IMG/VR virus record: IMGVR_UViG_3300032242_001840 | Location: 1-51,586 of that record | Length of the DNA stretch: 51,586 nt | Source: a virus | Reading direction: 5' to 3' (one strand) | In this document: positions 13,345-19,683 of the stretch, one piece after another | Layout of the letters: each line of letters begins with the position of its first letter | Numbering within the stretch: position 1 is the first letter of the stretch | Position numbers and translations under genes: made by a program | Notes under the pieces: model-generated | What the model saw: only the letters and a program-made list of their open reading frames with translations | What the model was told of the DNA's origin: nothing | The model's database searches: none

Positions 13345-14162
13345 TCCCCACCTCCCAGCCGCTTCAGCATGGATTCCAGTAGCAAGAATGATGCAGAAGA
13401 CGGCAGCATCCAACTTAAAGCGTTCCTGATTGCCGTCCGCTCCTCCCGCCGCAGCCGCAGCCGCTCCACCTCGCTGCGGAGCGCGGCGTTCTCGCTCGCA
13501 GCCTTTTGCAGCGCGTCGGCCAAAATCGCATTCCCCTGAGCCGAAAGACCGTAGACCTTGTGCCGTAACTCTTCCCACGCATCGCTAGCGTCTGGCGTTG
13601 CCTGTTGCTCAGGCGTCACGCGGCGGCGGTAGCGTTTACCTGAGAAGAGAGAGTCGCGGACGATACTCCCCGCAGAAAACTTTGGGACGCAACTCCAGTC
13701 CTCCGGCGTAGAAATGTAGGCCCATTCATCACCATCACGCAGGACTGCCCCTTGATGAAGAAAGTCCCACTTAGGGCCAACGTCAGGCTCCTGTCGCTCC
13801 CCGCTACACGTCGCCGCGTCGTGTCGCGGTTCCGCAGAAACGGCGACAGGTGGCGGTGAGCGGTAGAGCGGAACAACGCGGCCTTCAAAGCCTTGATCTT
13901 TGCCGGGAAGTTCGCTGCACATTTTTGCGTAGTATTGCGCGTCCGCGACACGAAGAAATAATTCCTCTACGATGCCGTCATCGTATTCGACCGCCCACGC
14001 CACTGGCGTCGGCTCAACGGCAGGAACGGCAACCATATCGGCCCACTGCTTGTCGATCTGATCTGCCATCGCAGTAAGCATGCGGCACTGCATGCGGTTC
14101 ACCTGCCGCATGAATTGTCCCCACGCTTGGCGGGCGTCTTCGGCTACTTTCGGGTCAAGCAT
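13341..14162 (-). CDS. Phage protein with VPLYR domain and coiled coil, 273 residues
   Basis: ATG 14162 with AAGGA seven bases upstream. An AWAVEYDDGIVEELF ... VVPLYRSPPP domain near residues 55-110 recalls the small 'PLYR' domain common in phage proteins of unknown role. The C-terminal 80 residues include a coiled coil (LADALQKAASENAALRSEVERLRLRREER). Function unknown. Confidence 0.7.
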   Translation of the reverse strand: MLDPKVAEDARQAWGQFMRQVNRMQCRMLTAMADQIDKQWADMVAVPAVEPTPVAWAVEYDDGIVEELFLRVADAQYYAKMCSELPGKDQGFEGRVVPLYRSPPPVAVSAEPRHDAATCSGERQEPDVGPKWDFLHQGAVLRDGDEWAYISTPEDWSCVPKFSAGSIVRDSLFSGKRYRRRVTPEQQATPDASDAWEELRHKVYGLSAQGNAILADALQKAASENAALRSEVERLRLRREERTAIRNALSWMLPSSASFLLLESMLKRLGGGE

Positions 14163-14373
14163 GTGTGATCCTTCTTGCATGAGCCGGCCGGCTCTGTGTC
14201 GTTTCTGGATGTTCAACCTTGAAAACGTGCCACCATCGCTTCTTTATGCCGATCGGCAAAAAGGACAACGGATTGCAAGCCACGCACAGATCGACGTATT
14301 GCCAGTACATTTCCTCGCGCCGTTCTGGCGTTGCGTCAGGCGGGTATGGCCTCATAGGCGGAATGTAAACCAT
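14155..14373 (-). CDS. Hypothetical protein, 72 residues
   Basis: Stop at 14155 overlaps the start of the next gene by eight bases. Either ATG 14373 or GTG 14382 may be the start; GAGGAAAG precedes both. The leader contains AACGAGGAAA, ten bases identical to the core of the early start-associated element but without its C-run. The protein is rich in proline and aromatics (MVYIPPMRPYPPDATPERREEMYWQYVDLC; KKRWWHVFK). Function unknown. Confidence 0.6.
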   Translation of the reverse strand: MVYIPPMRPYPPDATPERREEMYWQYVDLCVACNPLSFLPIGIKKRWWHVFKVEHPETTQSRPAHARRITHA

Positions 14374-14418
14374 GCGTTGCACTTTCCTCGTTGCTACCTA
14401 TTTCCGACGCCGGAAAAG

Positions 14419-14492
14419 GGCTGGGTGCCGGAATCGAACCAACGTCTGCGGGGTTATCTTTCCCGCCGCTCTGCCAACTGAGCTAACCCAGC
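14419..14492 (-). tRNA. Aberrant tRNA, anticodon uncertain (possibly Ile-GAT)
   Basis: Read leftward from 14492: acceptor GCTGGGT / ACCCAGC, TA, D arm GCTC-AGTTGGCA-GAGC, T arm GTTGG-TTCGATT-CCGGC with the usual TTCGA loop. The anticodon stem GCGGG / CCCGC closes a nine-base loop AAAGATAAC instead of seven, and the usual T33 is missing; the central triplet is GAT. The variable loop is four bases. CCA is not encoded. A seven-base loop is possible only with an A-C mismatch at the stem top. It may be a degenerate or non-decoding tRNA. Confidence 0.75.
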
Positions 14493-14517
14493 CATGCACG
14501 CTAACACCGTCAATGTT

Positions 14518-14841
14518 CTAGTGCAGCGGCGGCGGGGTGCCGCACAAAAGCCGAAGCCGCACACCCCGCCGCAGCGCCGCCGGTCGTTCGCCCCCCGGCT
14601 CTAGACATTCCAGCGGGCTACTTAACCGTTGCTTGTTCATCTGACTCATCGCCTGCCGGCTCCGATCGCTGCGCCAGCATCCACATGATTTGATTTTCCC
14701 CTGCCGCAGGTCGCAGCCCCTGACGACCTTCGTTGTCCCGCAGTCACACCGGCAACGCCACGCCGGTATCTTCGGCTCGCCGGCCACGCGGGCCAGCACC
14801 GTGAACCGACCGCATCGCATGCCTGCCATGTCAATCGTCAT
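14518..14841 (-). CDS. Phage zinc-ribbon protein, 107 residues
   Basis: ATG 14841 with GAGG six bases upstream. The pattern GMRCGRFTVLARV ... WRCRCDCGTTKVVRGCDLRQGKIKSCGCWR is that of a phage zinc-ribbon protein often seen in phages, with cysteines in CRCDCG and SCGC. The C-terminus is arginine-rich (ALRRGVRLRLLCGTPPP). The family is often next to HNH or recombination genes; the exact role is unknown. Confidence 0.78.
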   Translation of the reverse strand: MTIDMAGMRCGRFTVLARVAGEPKIPAWRCRCDCGTTKVVRGCDLRQGKIKSCGCWRSDRSRQAMSQMNKQRLSSPLECLEPGGERPAALRRGVRLRLLCGTPPPLH

Positions 14842-14986
14842 CTGCGGCCTCCTCGGCCAGCACAGCATCTGCAATCTGCTGGAGGGCGTGCGCCACGACT
14901 CGCCTGGTGATCGCTGCGCTGGCAACGATCAATGCCGCCCCCGTCGCCAACAAGCAGACGCCGAATGCAATATCGGACAGCCTCAT
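14831..14986 (-). CDS. Small membrane protein, 51 residues
   Basis: Starts at ATG 14986, overlapping the PhoH stop (ATGA), with GGAGG upstream. It encodes MRLSDIAFGVCLLATGAALIVASAAI (one membrane segment) and a helix with an acidic end (LAEEAADDD). Function unknown. Confidence 0.68.
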   Translation of the reverse strand: MRLSDIAFGVCLLATGAALIVASAAITRRVVAHALQQIADAVLAEEAADDD

Positions 14987-15672
14987 TTCAGCACCTCCAG
15001 AACTGCCGTCAGGATCGGATGCCGCACAATCGCAGAACCGTCGAATTCGTAGAGGCCGATGCCAGCGATCGGACGCAGCTTCTTGACCACCTGCCCAAGC
15101 GCCTGCTGGCTGGCCGGCAGGTCGGACTGCGTCAGATCGCCGGTGATGATCAATTGCGATCCTTTTCCGAGCCGACTGATCACCAGCCGCAGTTGCTGCG
15201 AGGTGCAGTTTTGGGCCTCGTCAAGGATTACGATCGCGTCGTCAAATGTCCTGCCCCGTAGATAGGCAATCGGGGCAATCGTGATCGCTGCATTGAGTTG
15301 ATCGCGGCGGCGGCCGACACGGCCTGCCACCTTCTCAAAAACGTCGTAGATCGGTGCGAGGTACGGGGCAGCCTTCTCTTCATACGTCCCCGGCAGATAC
15401 CCCAGCGACTCGCCGGCCTCGACCACCGGCCGGGTCAGCACGACTCGTTCCACCTGGGCGTCGGCCACCATGCGGGCGGCGTGTGTGCAGGCGATGTGAG
15501 TTTTCCCCGTCCCGGCGGGGCCGACGAGGAACGTGATCACGCACTCGCGGATCAGCCGTGCCGCGGCGTCCTGCTGCCGGTTCAGTGGCGAGGTGGCGGC
15601 CAAGTCCTGCATGCATGCATCGCTTGCAGTGATTGGCCGCCGCGGCTTTTTTGTCTTGGTGTGTTTTTTCAT
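14983..15672 (-). CDS. phoH: PhoH-like ATPase, 229 residues
   Basis: Walker A is GPAGTGKT (residues 51-58) and Walker B VILDEAQN, followed by the QLRLVISRLGKGSQLIITGD segment and the VVLTRPVVEAGESLGYLPG signature of PhoH. The N-terminus is short and basic. PhoH proteins are frequent in phages; they are ATPases linked to RNA metabolism, with unclear phage role. The leader is about 90 bases long and contains a strong inverted repeat. The Shine-Dalgarno sequence is weak. Confidence 0.92.
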   Translation of the reverse strand: MKKHTKTKKPRRPITASDACMQDLAATSPLNRQQDAAARLIRECVITFLVGPAGTGKTHIACTHAARMVADAQVERVVLTRPVVEAGESLGYLPGTYEEKAAPYLAPIYDVFEKVAGRVGRRRDQLNAAITIAPIAYLRGRTFDDAIVILDEAQNCTSQQLRLVISRLGKGSQLIITGDLTQSDLPASQQALGQVVKKLRPIAGIGLYEFDGSAIVRHPILTAVLEVLK

Positions 15673-15697
15673 TGTTGCCGTGTGTCAGACCCAGCCA

Positions 15698-15740
15698 GCC
15701 AGGCACGCGCTGCGGGAGAGAGCGCTGCTGCATGCCTGGC
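15698..15740 (-). promoter_or_regulatory. Leader hairpin upstream of phoH
   Basis: Arms 15698-15708 and 15730-15740 (GCCAGGCAYGC) pair over 11 bases with one wobble, around a 21-base loop. It lies between the promoter at 15768-15796 and the phoH start at 15672. It is not followed by a U run, so it is more likely a stability or control element than a terminator. Confidence 0.6.
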
Positions 15741-15767
15741 GGCCGGGCGGGAGAAACCAACGCAATA

Positions 15768-15796
15768 AATATGACGGTGGGTAGCCTACCAGTCAA
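15768..15796 (-). promoter_or_regulatory. phoH promoter with GTAGGCTAC in spacer
   Basis: Read leftward: TTGACT (15796-15791), 17-base spacer, CATATT (15773-15768). The spacer starts with GGTAGGCTACC, a palindrome-like box. Same architecture as the promoter at 12192-12220, including a following CCGTCATA. Confidence 0.78.
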
Positions 15797-15992
15797 GAGC
15801 GGTCACGGTCGCTTTCTCCCATGATCGCCTGAGTGTCGCGATGTGAGCCTCAATTGCCTCTGCCGCCAGCAACGCAGAAAACTGCATACCGCGGCAGCGT
15901 CCGTTATCCTTGGCCCAAATGGCTGCCTCGTTCTTCGCAGCCGCCGCCACCGCTTCCCACTGCATGCAAAGCTGTTCTAGTCCACCGGGCAT
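15786..15992 (-). CDS. Hypothetical helical protein, 68 residues
   Basis: ATG 15992 is used; GTG 16001 and TTG 16016 are possible. Helical: GGLEQLCMQWEAVAAAAKNEAAIWAKDNG, then FSALLAAEAIEAHIATLRRSWEKATV. It overlaps the previous gene by 16 bases and its last bases overlap the phoH promoter. No known family. Confidence 0.6.
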   Translation of the reverse strand: MPGGLEQLCMQWEAVAAAAKNEAAIWAKDNGRCRGMQFSALLAAEAIEAHIATLRRSWEKATVTALDW

Positions 15993-16414
15993 GCTGTCCA
16001 CGTCCCTTCGTCGCAAAGAAAATAGGTCGCGCTGGTGCAGCCAGCCCCTCTGGCGACGTTAAGCATGGTGATTCTGAACACAGCTACGGGCGCATCAAGA
16101 ACGAGCCAGCCATCGTCAGCCAGAGCTTTCGCCCCAAGCTTCGCATTCCCTTGGCTGCGGTGTGCCGGGAGGGTGTACGCTTCCAGCGTCATGTAGTCGA
16201 TCTGAGTGCCTGGGTCAGTCCACATCTCCGATCGCGTCCACGACACGATCTCCCCATGCTCGACCACCAGAGCAATCTTGCCAGCCCCTTGAAGGTTGCA
16301 ATTTTGGATGGCCCGCTGGAAGTCAGACCCGTCTCTGGTCATGTGCCTGGCGATCCAACGTCGCTGCACAGAGTCCAGCGAGTCGGTGAACAGGACGGTT
16401 ACGGTCGGTGTCAT
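15977..16414 (-). CDS. GNAT-like acetyltransferase, 145 residues
   Basis: ATG 16414 overlaps the previous stop (ATGA). The layout fits the GNAT fold: KIALVVEHGEIVSWTRSEM strand pair, then DYMTLEAYTLPAHRSQGNAKLGAKALADDG where RSQGNA stands for the acetyl-CoA binding R-x-x-G-x-G/A loop, and a C-terminal strand-helix. Substrate unknown. Match to the family is moderate. Confidence 0.62.
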   Translation of the reverse strand: MTPTVTVLFTDSLDSVQRRWIARHMTRDGSDFQRAIQNCNLQGAGKIALVVEHGEIVSWTRSEMWTDPGTQIDYMTLEAYTLPAHRSQGNAKLGAKALADDGWLVLDAPVAVFRITMLNVARGAGCTSATYFLCDEGTWTACPVD

Positions 16415-16662
16415 GTCATCCTCACAAACAAGGGGCCGTTCTCTCCGACATACGCACCGAGCGTGTTGAACTCCAGAAACTCTTGCGCCTCTTCCGCGGT
16501 CATGCCGTCGCGTGTGACCAGATGATCGATGCACTTCTGTATGTCGTAGACCGCCACCGCGGGGTGGTGGTGGTTCACCGTGAAACCGATGATCGCCGGC
16601 TCGAGGCCGTCAGCCAGGAGGGCGTCAGGGTTGATCTCGGCTAAGTATTCAGTTGCAGACAT
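16411..16662 (-). CDS. Conserved phage protein, VAVYD/EFNTLGAYVG type, 83 residues
   Basis: ATG 16662 with GGAGG upstream, starting inside the end of the methyltransferase-like gene. The pattern PAVAVYDIQKCIDHLVTRDGMTAEEAQEF and LEFNTLGAYVGENGPLFV is a small protein found in very many phages, known only as hypothetical. I recognise the pattern; function is not known. Confidence 0.82.
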   Translation of the reverse strand: MSATEYLAEINPDALLADGLEPAIIGFTVNHHHPAVAVYDIQKCIDHLVTRDGMTAEEAQEFLEFNTLGAYVGENGPLFVRMT

Positions 16663-17312
16663 TTGCCACCTCCCCACTGCGTTGCCATGGCTGCTGCCCA
16701 GCCTGCGTAGGTTTCGCTTCTGATCTTCCACCTGTCCTCTGAGGGAGGTTCTTTGTTCTGGCCTCCGGCCGTCTGATTGCCCCACCGAAACGCATAGCTC
16801 CTGCCATCAGCAGACCCCTCCAGCCGGGGGGGGGCTAGCGATGTTGGCAAAAGCTTGGGCAGGTTTTTAAGCCAGAGGCATGTCCTCTTGCTGGCGTCCT
16901 CGCCGTATTCGTATGGCTGAATGAACTGGTCAGGCTCGCGCCATCGGCTCGACAGAACGCCGATCGGGTTCTCAATGGCAATCCGTTCAATCGGGGCAGT
17001 CGCCAGCGACATGACGAACTCAACGGCCTTCTCACGAGCGTCCCGCCGGGCTTGGCCGATCAGCGTCCCTGGCTTCATCTTCTTGGTCTGCACGTCACGG
17101 TAGGCCCACTCTGCTGCGATCGTGAGGAACGTGCATGGCGGGTGGGCGATCATCAAGTCCCACCCGTCGCCAATGATGTCCATCACGTCGCCCTGGTAGT
17201 GAGGGCCGATACTGTCGGTGGGTAGCAAATCGCAGCTAAGAGCGTCGTGGCCGGCGGCCAAAAACGCATCCCTGACACGGCCGCTGTATTCGCAGGCAAC
17301 AAGGACTTTCAT
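16641..17312 (-). CDS. DNA cytosine methyltransferase-like protein, 223 residues
   Basis: N-terminal VLVACEYSGRVRDAFLAAGHDALSCDL resembles the SAM-binding motif region, and DLMIAHPPCTFLT contains the Pro-Pro-Cys that gives the catalytic cysteine in C5 methyltransferases. IAIENPIGVLSSRW resembles the ENV region. The protein is shorter than full C5 enzymes (usually above 300) and lacks an obvious target-recognition domain. Phage proteins of this type are often annotated as cytosine methyltransferase; activity is not certain. Confidence 0.75.
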   Translation of the reverse strand: MKVLVACEYSGRVRDAFLAAGHDALSCDLLPTDSIGPHYQGDVMDIIGDGWDLMIAHPPCTFLTIAAEWAYRDVQTKKMKPGTLIGQARRDAREKAVEFVMSLATAPIERIAIENPIGVLSSRWREPDQFIQPYEYGEDASKRTCLWLKNLPKLLPTSLAPPRLEGSADGRSYAFRWGNQTAGGQNKEPPSEDRWKIRSETYAGWAAAMATQWGGGKCLQLNT

Positions 17313-17548
17313 TTCCCCTCCTCCGGCAGCGGCGGCAGCGGCATCCAGTGGGTGACATCTTTCAGGTCAACAGAGCCGGCCCAGCCCACGTTGTGTCTTT
17401 TTTCTTTGAAAACCATCCACCAAGGCTCGTCGCAATCGTCCTCAGACCCAGGGAGCCGAATCTCACCTGCTGAAACTGAACCGCCAGTCGCCACAAGCAC
17501 TGTTTCGTATTCGGTCGGCAGCCGTTCGCTTACGGGAATCCAGTTCAT
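17309..17548 (-). CDS. DUF551 domain protein, 79 residues
   Basis: ATG 17548 overlaps the previous stop (ATGA) with GGAG upstream. WIPVSERLPTEYETVLV at the start and VTHWMPLPPLPEEG at the end are the hallmark of DUF551, a short domain very common in phage and prophage genes. Function unknown. ATGA overlap with the next gene. Confidence 0.88.
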   Translation of the reverse strand: MNWIPVSERLPTEYETVLVATGGSVSAGEIRLPGSEDDCDEPWWMVFKEKRHNVGWAGSVDLKDVTHWMPLPPLPEEGK

Positions 17549-17952
17549 TTCGTCTTCTCCGTAAAAAGGATGCGAATCGTCCACTCTGGATAATGCCAGC
17601 TTGTCTTCGACACATCGACATTGCAGTCCAACTCGGCACGAAGGTTTGCGACAGCAGCAGGAAGTCTGGCGTCATTGAACTCAAGGTACGGCTCAAAAAC
17701 GTAAGCCAGCTTGCCGTCAATATGCGTCTTTCCTGCGTGGTCAAGCATGGCGTAAAAGCACGACGGCCCGTACTTCTTCTCCATCGACAAAAGAAACTCC
17801 AGCATCGGGTAAAACGCCCTAGCGTTACCCCCTAGCCGTTTGGTCGCAGCAGCAACCTTTTTGCTCAACCATTGAGGCGGATTTCCATATACCACCTTTG
17901 ACACACCCGACTTGACTCTCTTTTCAGCCAGCCCTGGATTCCTTGCTGTCAT
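17545..17952 (-). CDS. Hypothetical protein, 135 residues
   Basis: ATG 17952 with GGAG eight bases upstream is preferred over TTG 17958. N-terminus is basic (KRVKSGVSKVVYGNPPQWLSKKVAAATKRLG), followed by a mixed domain (YGPSCFYAMLDHAGKTHIDGKLAYVFEPY) and an acidic end. No known family. Confidence 0.68.
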   Translation of the reverse strand: MTARNPGLAEKRVKSGVSKVVYGNPPQWLSKKVAAATKRLGGNARAFYPMLEFLLSMEKKYGPSCFYAMLDHAGKTHIDGKLAYVFEPYLEFNDARLPAAVANLRAELDCNVDVSKTSWHYPEWTIRILFTEKTK

Positions 17953-17964
17953 TGTCAATTCTCC

Positions 17965-18264
17965 TTAAGCCATTGCCTTCGCAACCCTGCCCAAAACCCT
18001 GGCAGCACCCTGACGACGGCGCTGCGTTGTCTTAAGCGTCCAACCCGCTTGAAACTGCTGGCATCGCACTCTAATCATTTCCTCAGACGGATCGCCAAGC
18101 TGCCTCTCTTGGGTGAAAGCCTGCTGTTGCCTATTCCAGACCTTCAAGCCGTTGTGGCATGCCTTGCAGTGAGTCATGTAGCGATAAAACTTCGTTGCAG
18201 GCTTGCATTCTCCGCAGTCGCAACACGTCATCTTCTCGGGCGTTGTGTACTCAATTCCCCTCAT
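17965..18264 (-). CDS. Zinc-finger protein with DPSEEMIRVR tail, 99 residues
   Basis: ATG 18264 with GAAGGGA upstream. The N-terminal zinc site has CCDCGECKPATKFY and HCKACHN, like small HNH-related or recruitment zinc proteins. The C-terminal DPSEEMIRVRCQQFQAGWTLKTTQRRR is a fourth relative of the tail motif at 9463, 12217 and 12583. Confidence 0.75.
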   Translation of the reverse strand: MRGIEYTTPEKMTCCDCGECKPATKFYRYMTHCKACHNGLKVWNRQQQAFTQERQLGDPSEEMIRVRCQQFQAGWTLKTTQRRRQGAARVLGRVAKAMA

Positions 18265-18469
18265 GTGTCCCTTCCCACTCACCACACCAGTTGCCCGCCG
18301 CCACCACCGGAAAGCGACACGCCTGCCCGCCGTCATCGTCGGTCATGTAGGTCGGCGGGAAGCGGCGGCACTGCACCACCTTCTCGCCGTTCTTACTGAC
18401 CTCGCCGGCCACAACACCAAAGCCGCAGTTAAGGCACGTCGGGGTGCCGTCTTCGGTGGGAGAGATCAT
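18251..18469 (-). CDS. Small zinc protein, 72 residues
   Basis: ATG 18469 overlaps the previous stop (ATGA). Cysteines in CLNCGFG, VQCRRFPP, QACRFP and NWCGEW look like a metal-binding set. The PTCLNCGF ... CRRFPP ... WCGEW layout is common in phage and bacterial small proteins of unknown role. Confidence 0.7.
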   Translation of the reverse strand: MISPTEDGTPTCLNCGFGVVAGEVSKNGEKVVQCRRFPPTYMTDDDGGQACRFPVVAAGNWCGEWEGTHEGN

Positions 18470-18678
18470 CGGTTCACCACCATCCTCTGAAACTCGTCAA
18501 TTTCCTCTGACATCAACTGCATTCTCTCTGCCACCCGCCCTTGGATCGAATTACGCTTCACAAGTTCTGACGCAAGCCGAGCGTTCTCTGCCGCAAGACT
18601 GTCACGCTCTTCCTTTAGCTGCGCAACCTCCTGTTGCAACTCAGCCTGCCGGTCAAACATCCAAGCGAACATGCTCAT
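18466..18678 (-). CDS. Coiled-coil protein, 70 residues
   Basis: ATG 18678 overlaps the previous stop (ATGA) and has AGGAG upstream; GTG 18687 is an alternative. The sequence is one continuous coiled coil (RQAELQQEVAQLKEERDSLAAENARLASEL), probably dimeric. Function unknown. Confidence 0.72.
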   Translation of the reverse strand: MSMFAWMFDRQAELQQEVAQLKEERDSLAAENARLASELVKRNSIQGRVAERMQLMSEEIDEFQRMVVNR

Positions 18679-18980
18679 CGGTTGCACTCCTGCACAAAGG
18701 CACGGCAGACCTCGGTCTGATCTAACTCGGTCAAGTAATAGCCGCCATCGACGTTGCCGTACTTCTTGACGACCCAGCCGGCGTCAGCGGCGGCCTTGGC
18801 AAACTGTTGCTCAGTAGAAAAGTCGATGCCCAGCACCCCGAGGTAGCTGGAGAGAAAAGCCACTGAGACATATCCGGTCGGTTCGTGTTTCACGAACTTC
18901 GACAGGAATTCGGCAATCGGGCAGGTGGGCGTCAGGTCGGTGACGTTCCAATCCATGGACGGCAGCCAGGCTTGTGTCAT
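18675..18980 (-). CDS. Hypothetical protein, 101 residues
   Basis: ATG 18980 overlaps the csrA stop (ATGA), so it is translationally coupled to csrA. TCPIAEFLSKFVKHEPTGYVSVAFLSSYLG and AKAAADAGWVVKKYGNVDGGYYLTEL suggest a winged-helix-like fold, but no family is recognised. A regulator partner of CsrA is only a guess. Confidence 0.68.
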   Translation of the reverse strand: MTQAWLPSMDWNVTDLTPTCPIAEFLSKFVKHEPTGYVSVAFLSSYLGVLGIDFSTEQQFAKAAADAGWVVKKYGNVDGGYYLTELDQTEVCRAFVQECNR

Positions 18981-19186
18981 TTCACGCCCCCCCGTTGCAG
19001 CAGTGGGCGAAGCTCCCGACTGGTCGCAACAAGCTCAGAGCGAGCAATCCTGACCTCGGCGGGGGCGGCGATCGCGAGGGTGACCTTCTTGCCCGATACT
19101 CGAGCAACCATGACCTCAATCGGTTCTTGGCCCGGCGTTTTCAAGACCAGCTTTTCGCCGATCAATCGCGAGATAGACAATGGCAT
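18977..19186 (-). CDS. csrA: CsrA-like RNA-binding regulator, 69 residues
   Basis: Alignment with CsrA/RsmA by eye: SRLIGEKLVL corresponds to the conserved TRRVGETLMI, a middle VMVARVSGKKVTLAIAAPAEVRI to [23 protein letters not shown], and ARSEL to HREEI. Arg7 and the Arg before SEL match the two RNA-contacting arginines of the family. Length is near the usual 60-65. CsrA proteins dimerise and bind A-N-GGA sites near ribosome-binding sites, changing translation or mRNA stability. Its own leader (TGGAAAGGACTCCC) contains two GGA motifs, which suggests autoregulation. Driven by its own promoter at 19216-19244. Confidence 0.87.
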   Translation of the reverse strand: MPLSISRLIGEKLVLKTPGQEPIEVMVARVSGKKVTLAIAAPAEVRIARSELVATSRELRPLLQRGGVK

Positions 19187-19215
19187 GGGAGTCCTTTCCA
19201 GTTGTGTCGTCCGGT

Positions 19216-19244
19216 AGTCTACGAACCTTGACCAGAAGCGTCAA
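19216..19244 (-). promoter_or_regulatory. csrA promoter with GTAGACTAC at -10
   Basis: Read leftward: TTGACG (19244-19239), 17-base spacer, TAGACT (19221-19216), the -10 being part of GTAGACTACC. It overlaps the end of the preceding gene and would start an RNA about 25 bases before the csrA start. Confidence 0.75.
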
Positions 19245-19683
19245 GCCACGCCTGACATGCTTTTTTGACCGCCAGATTCGGGTGCCTGCTTGCAGCAAAC
19301 CGCAGATACTCCATCCCGCCTGACTCCTCGGAAACTTCGTCCAAAGTCAATCCTTTGTAGACCCCCTCCCTCAACTGGAACGACTTCGGTTTCTGCTTGA
19401 TGTACCCGACGATGGCGTCCACCCATTCCGCCCGCAGGCAGAAATTACACTGCACCAGCCACTGCCGGCGATCCTCATGCAGGATGTCGTGGCTCATCGC
19501 TTGACAGCCTTCGCAGAGGAATGTGTCCTCAATCCTCCCGATGGCCCGAATCGCCTTCACGGGCTTTGCAGGAGGCTGCGGGGGCGGCTCTGCCTCCACA
19601 GTCACCTGCGTCGGCCGCTTGGCGGCGGTCTTCTTCTTGACTTGGTCGTCCTGGGGGGCGACGGGAAACAGAGTCTCGCTCAC
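19219..19683 (-). CDS. Zinc protein with C-terminal DEV..YLRFAASRHP motif, 154 residues
   Basis: GTG 19683 overlaps the helicase stop (GTGA). The N-terminal part is charged and proline-rich (KKKTAAKRPTQVTVEAEPPPQPPAKP). A zinc site is formed by FLCEGCQ and QCNFCLR. The C-terminus (LTLDEVSEESGGMEYLRFAASRHPNLAVKKACQAWL) is a module found at the ends of several phage and bacterial nuclease-associated proteins. Likely accessory to the helicase in recombination or repair. Confidence 0.7.
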   Translation of the reverse strand: MSETLFPVAPQDDQVKKKTAAKRPTQVTVEAEPPPQPPAKPVKAIRAIGRIEDTFLCEGCQAMSHDILHEDRRQWLVQCNFCLRAEWVDAIVGYIKQKPKSFQLREGVYKGLTLDEVSEESGGMEYLRFAASRHPNLAVKKACQAWLDASGQGS

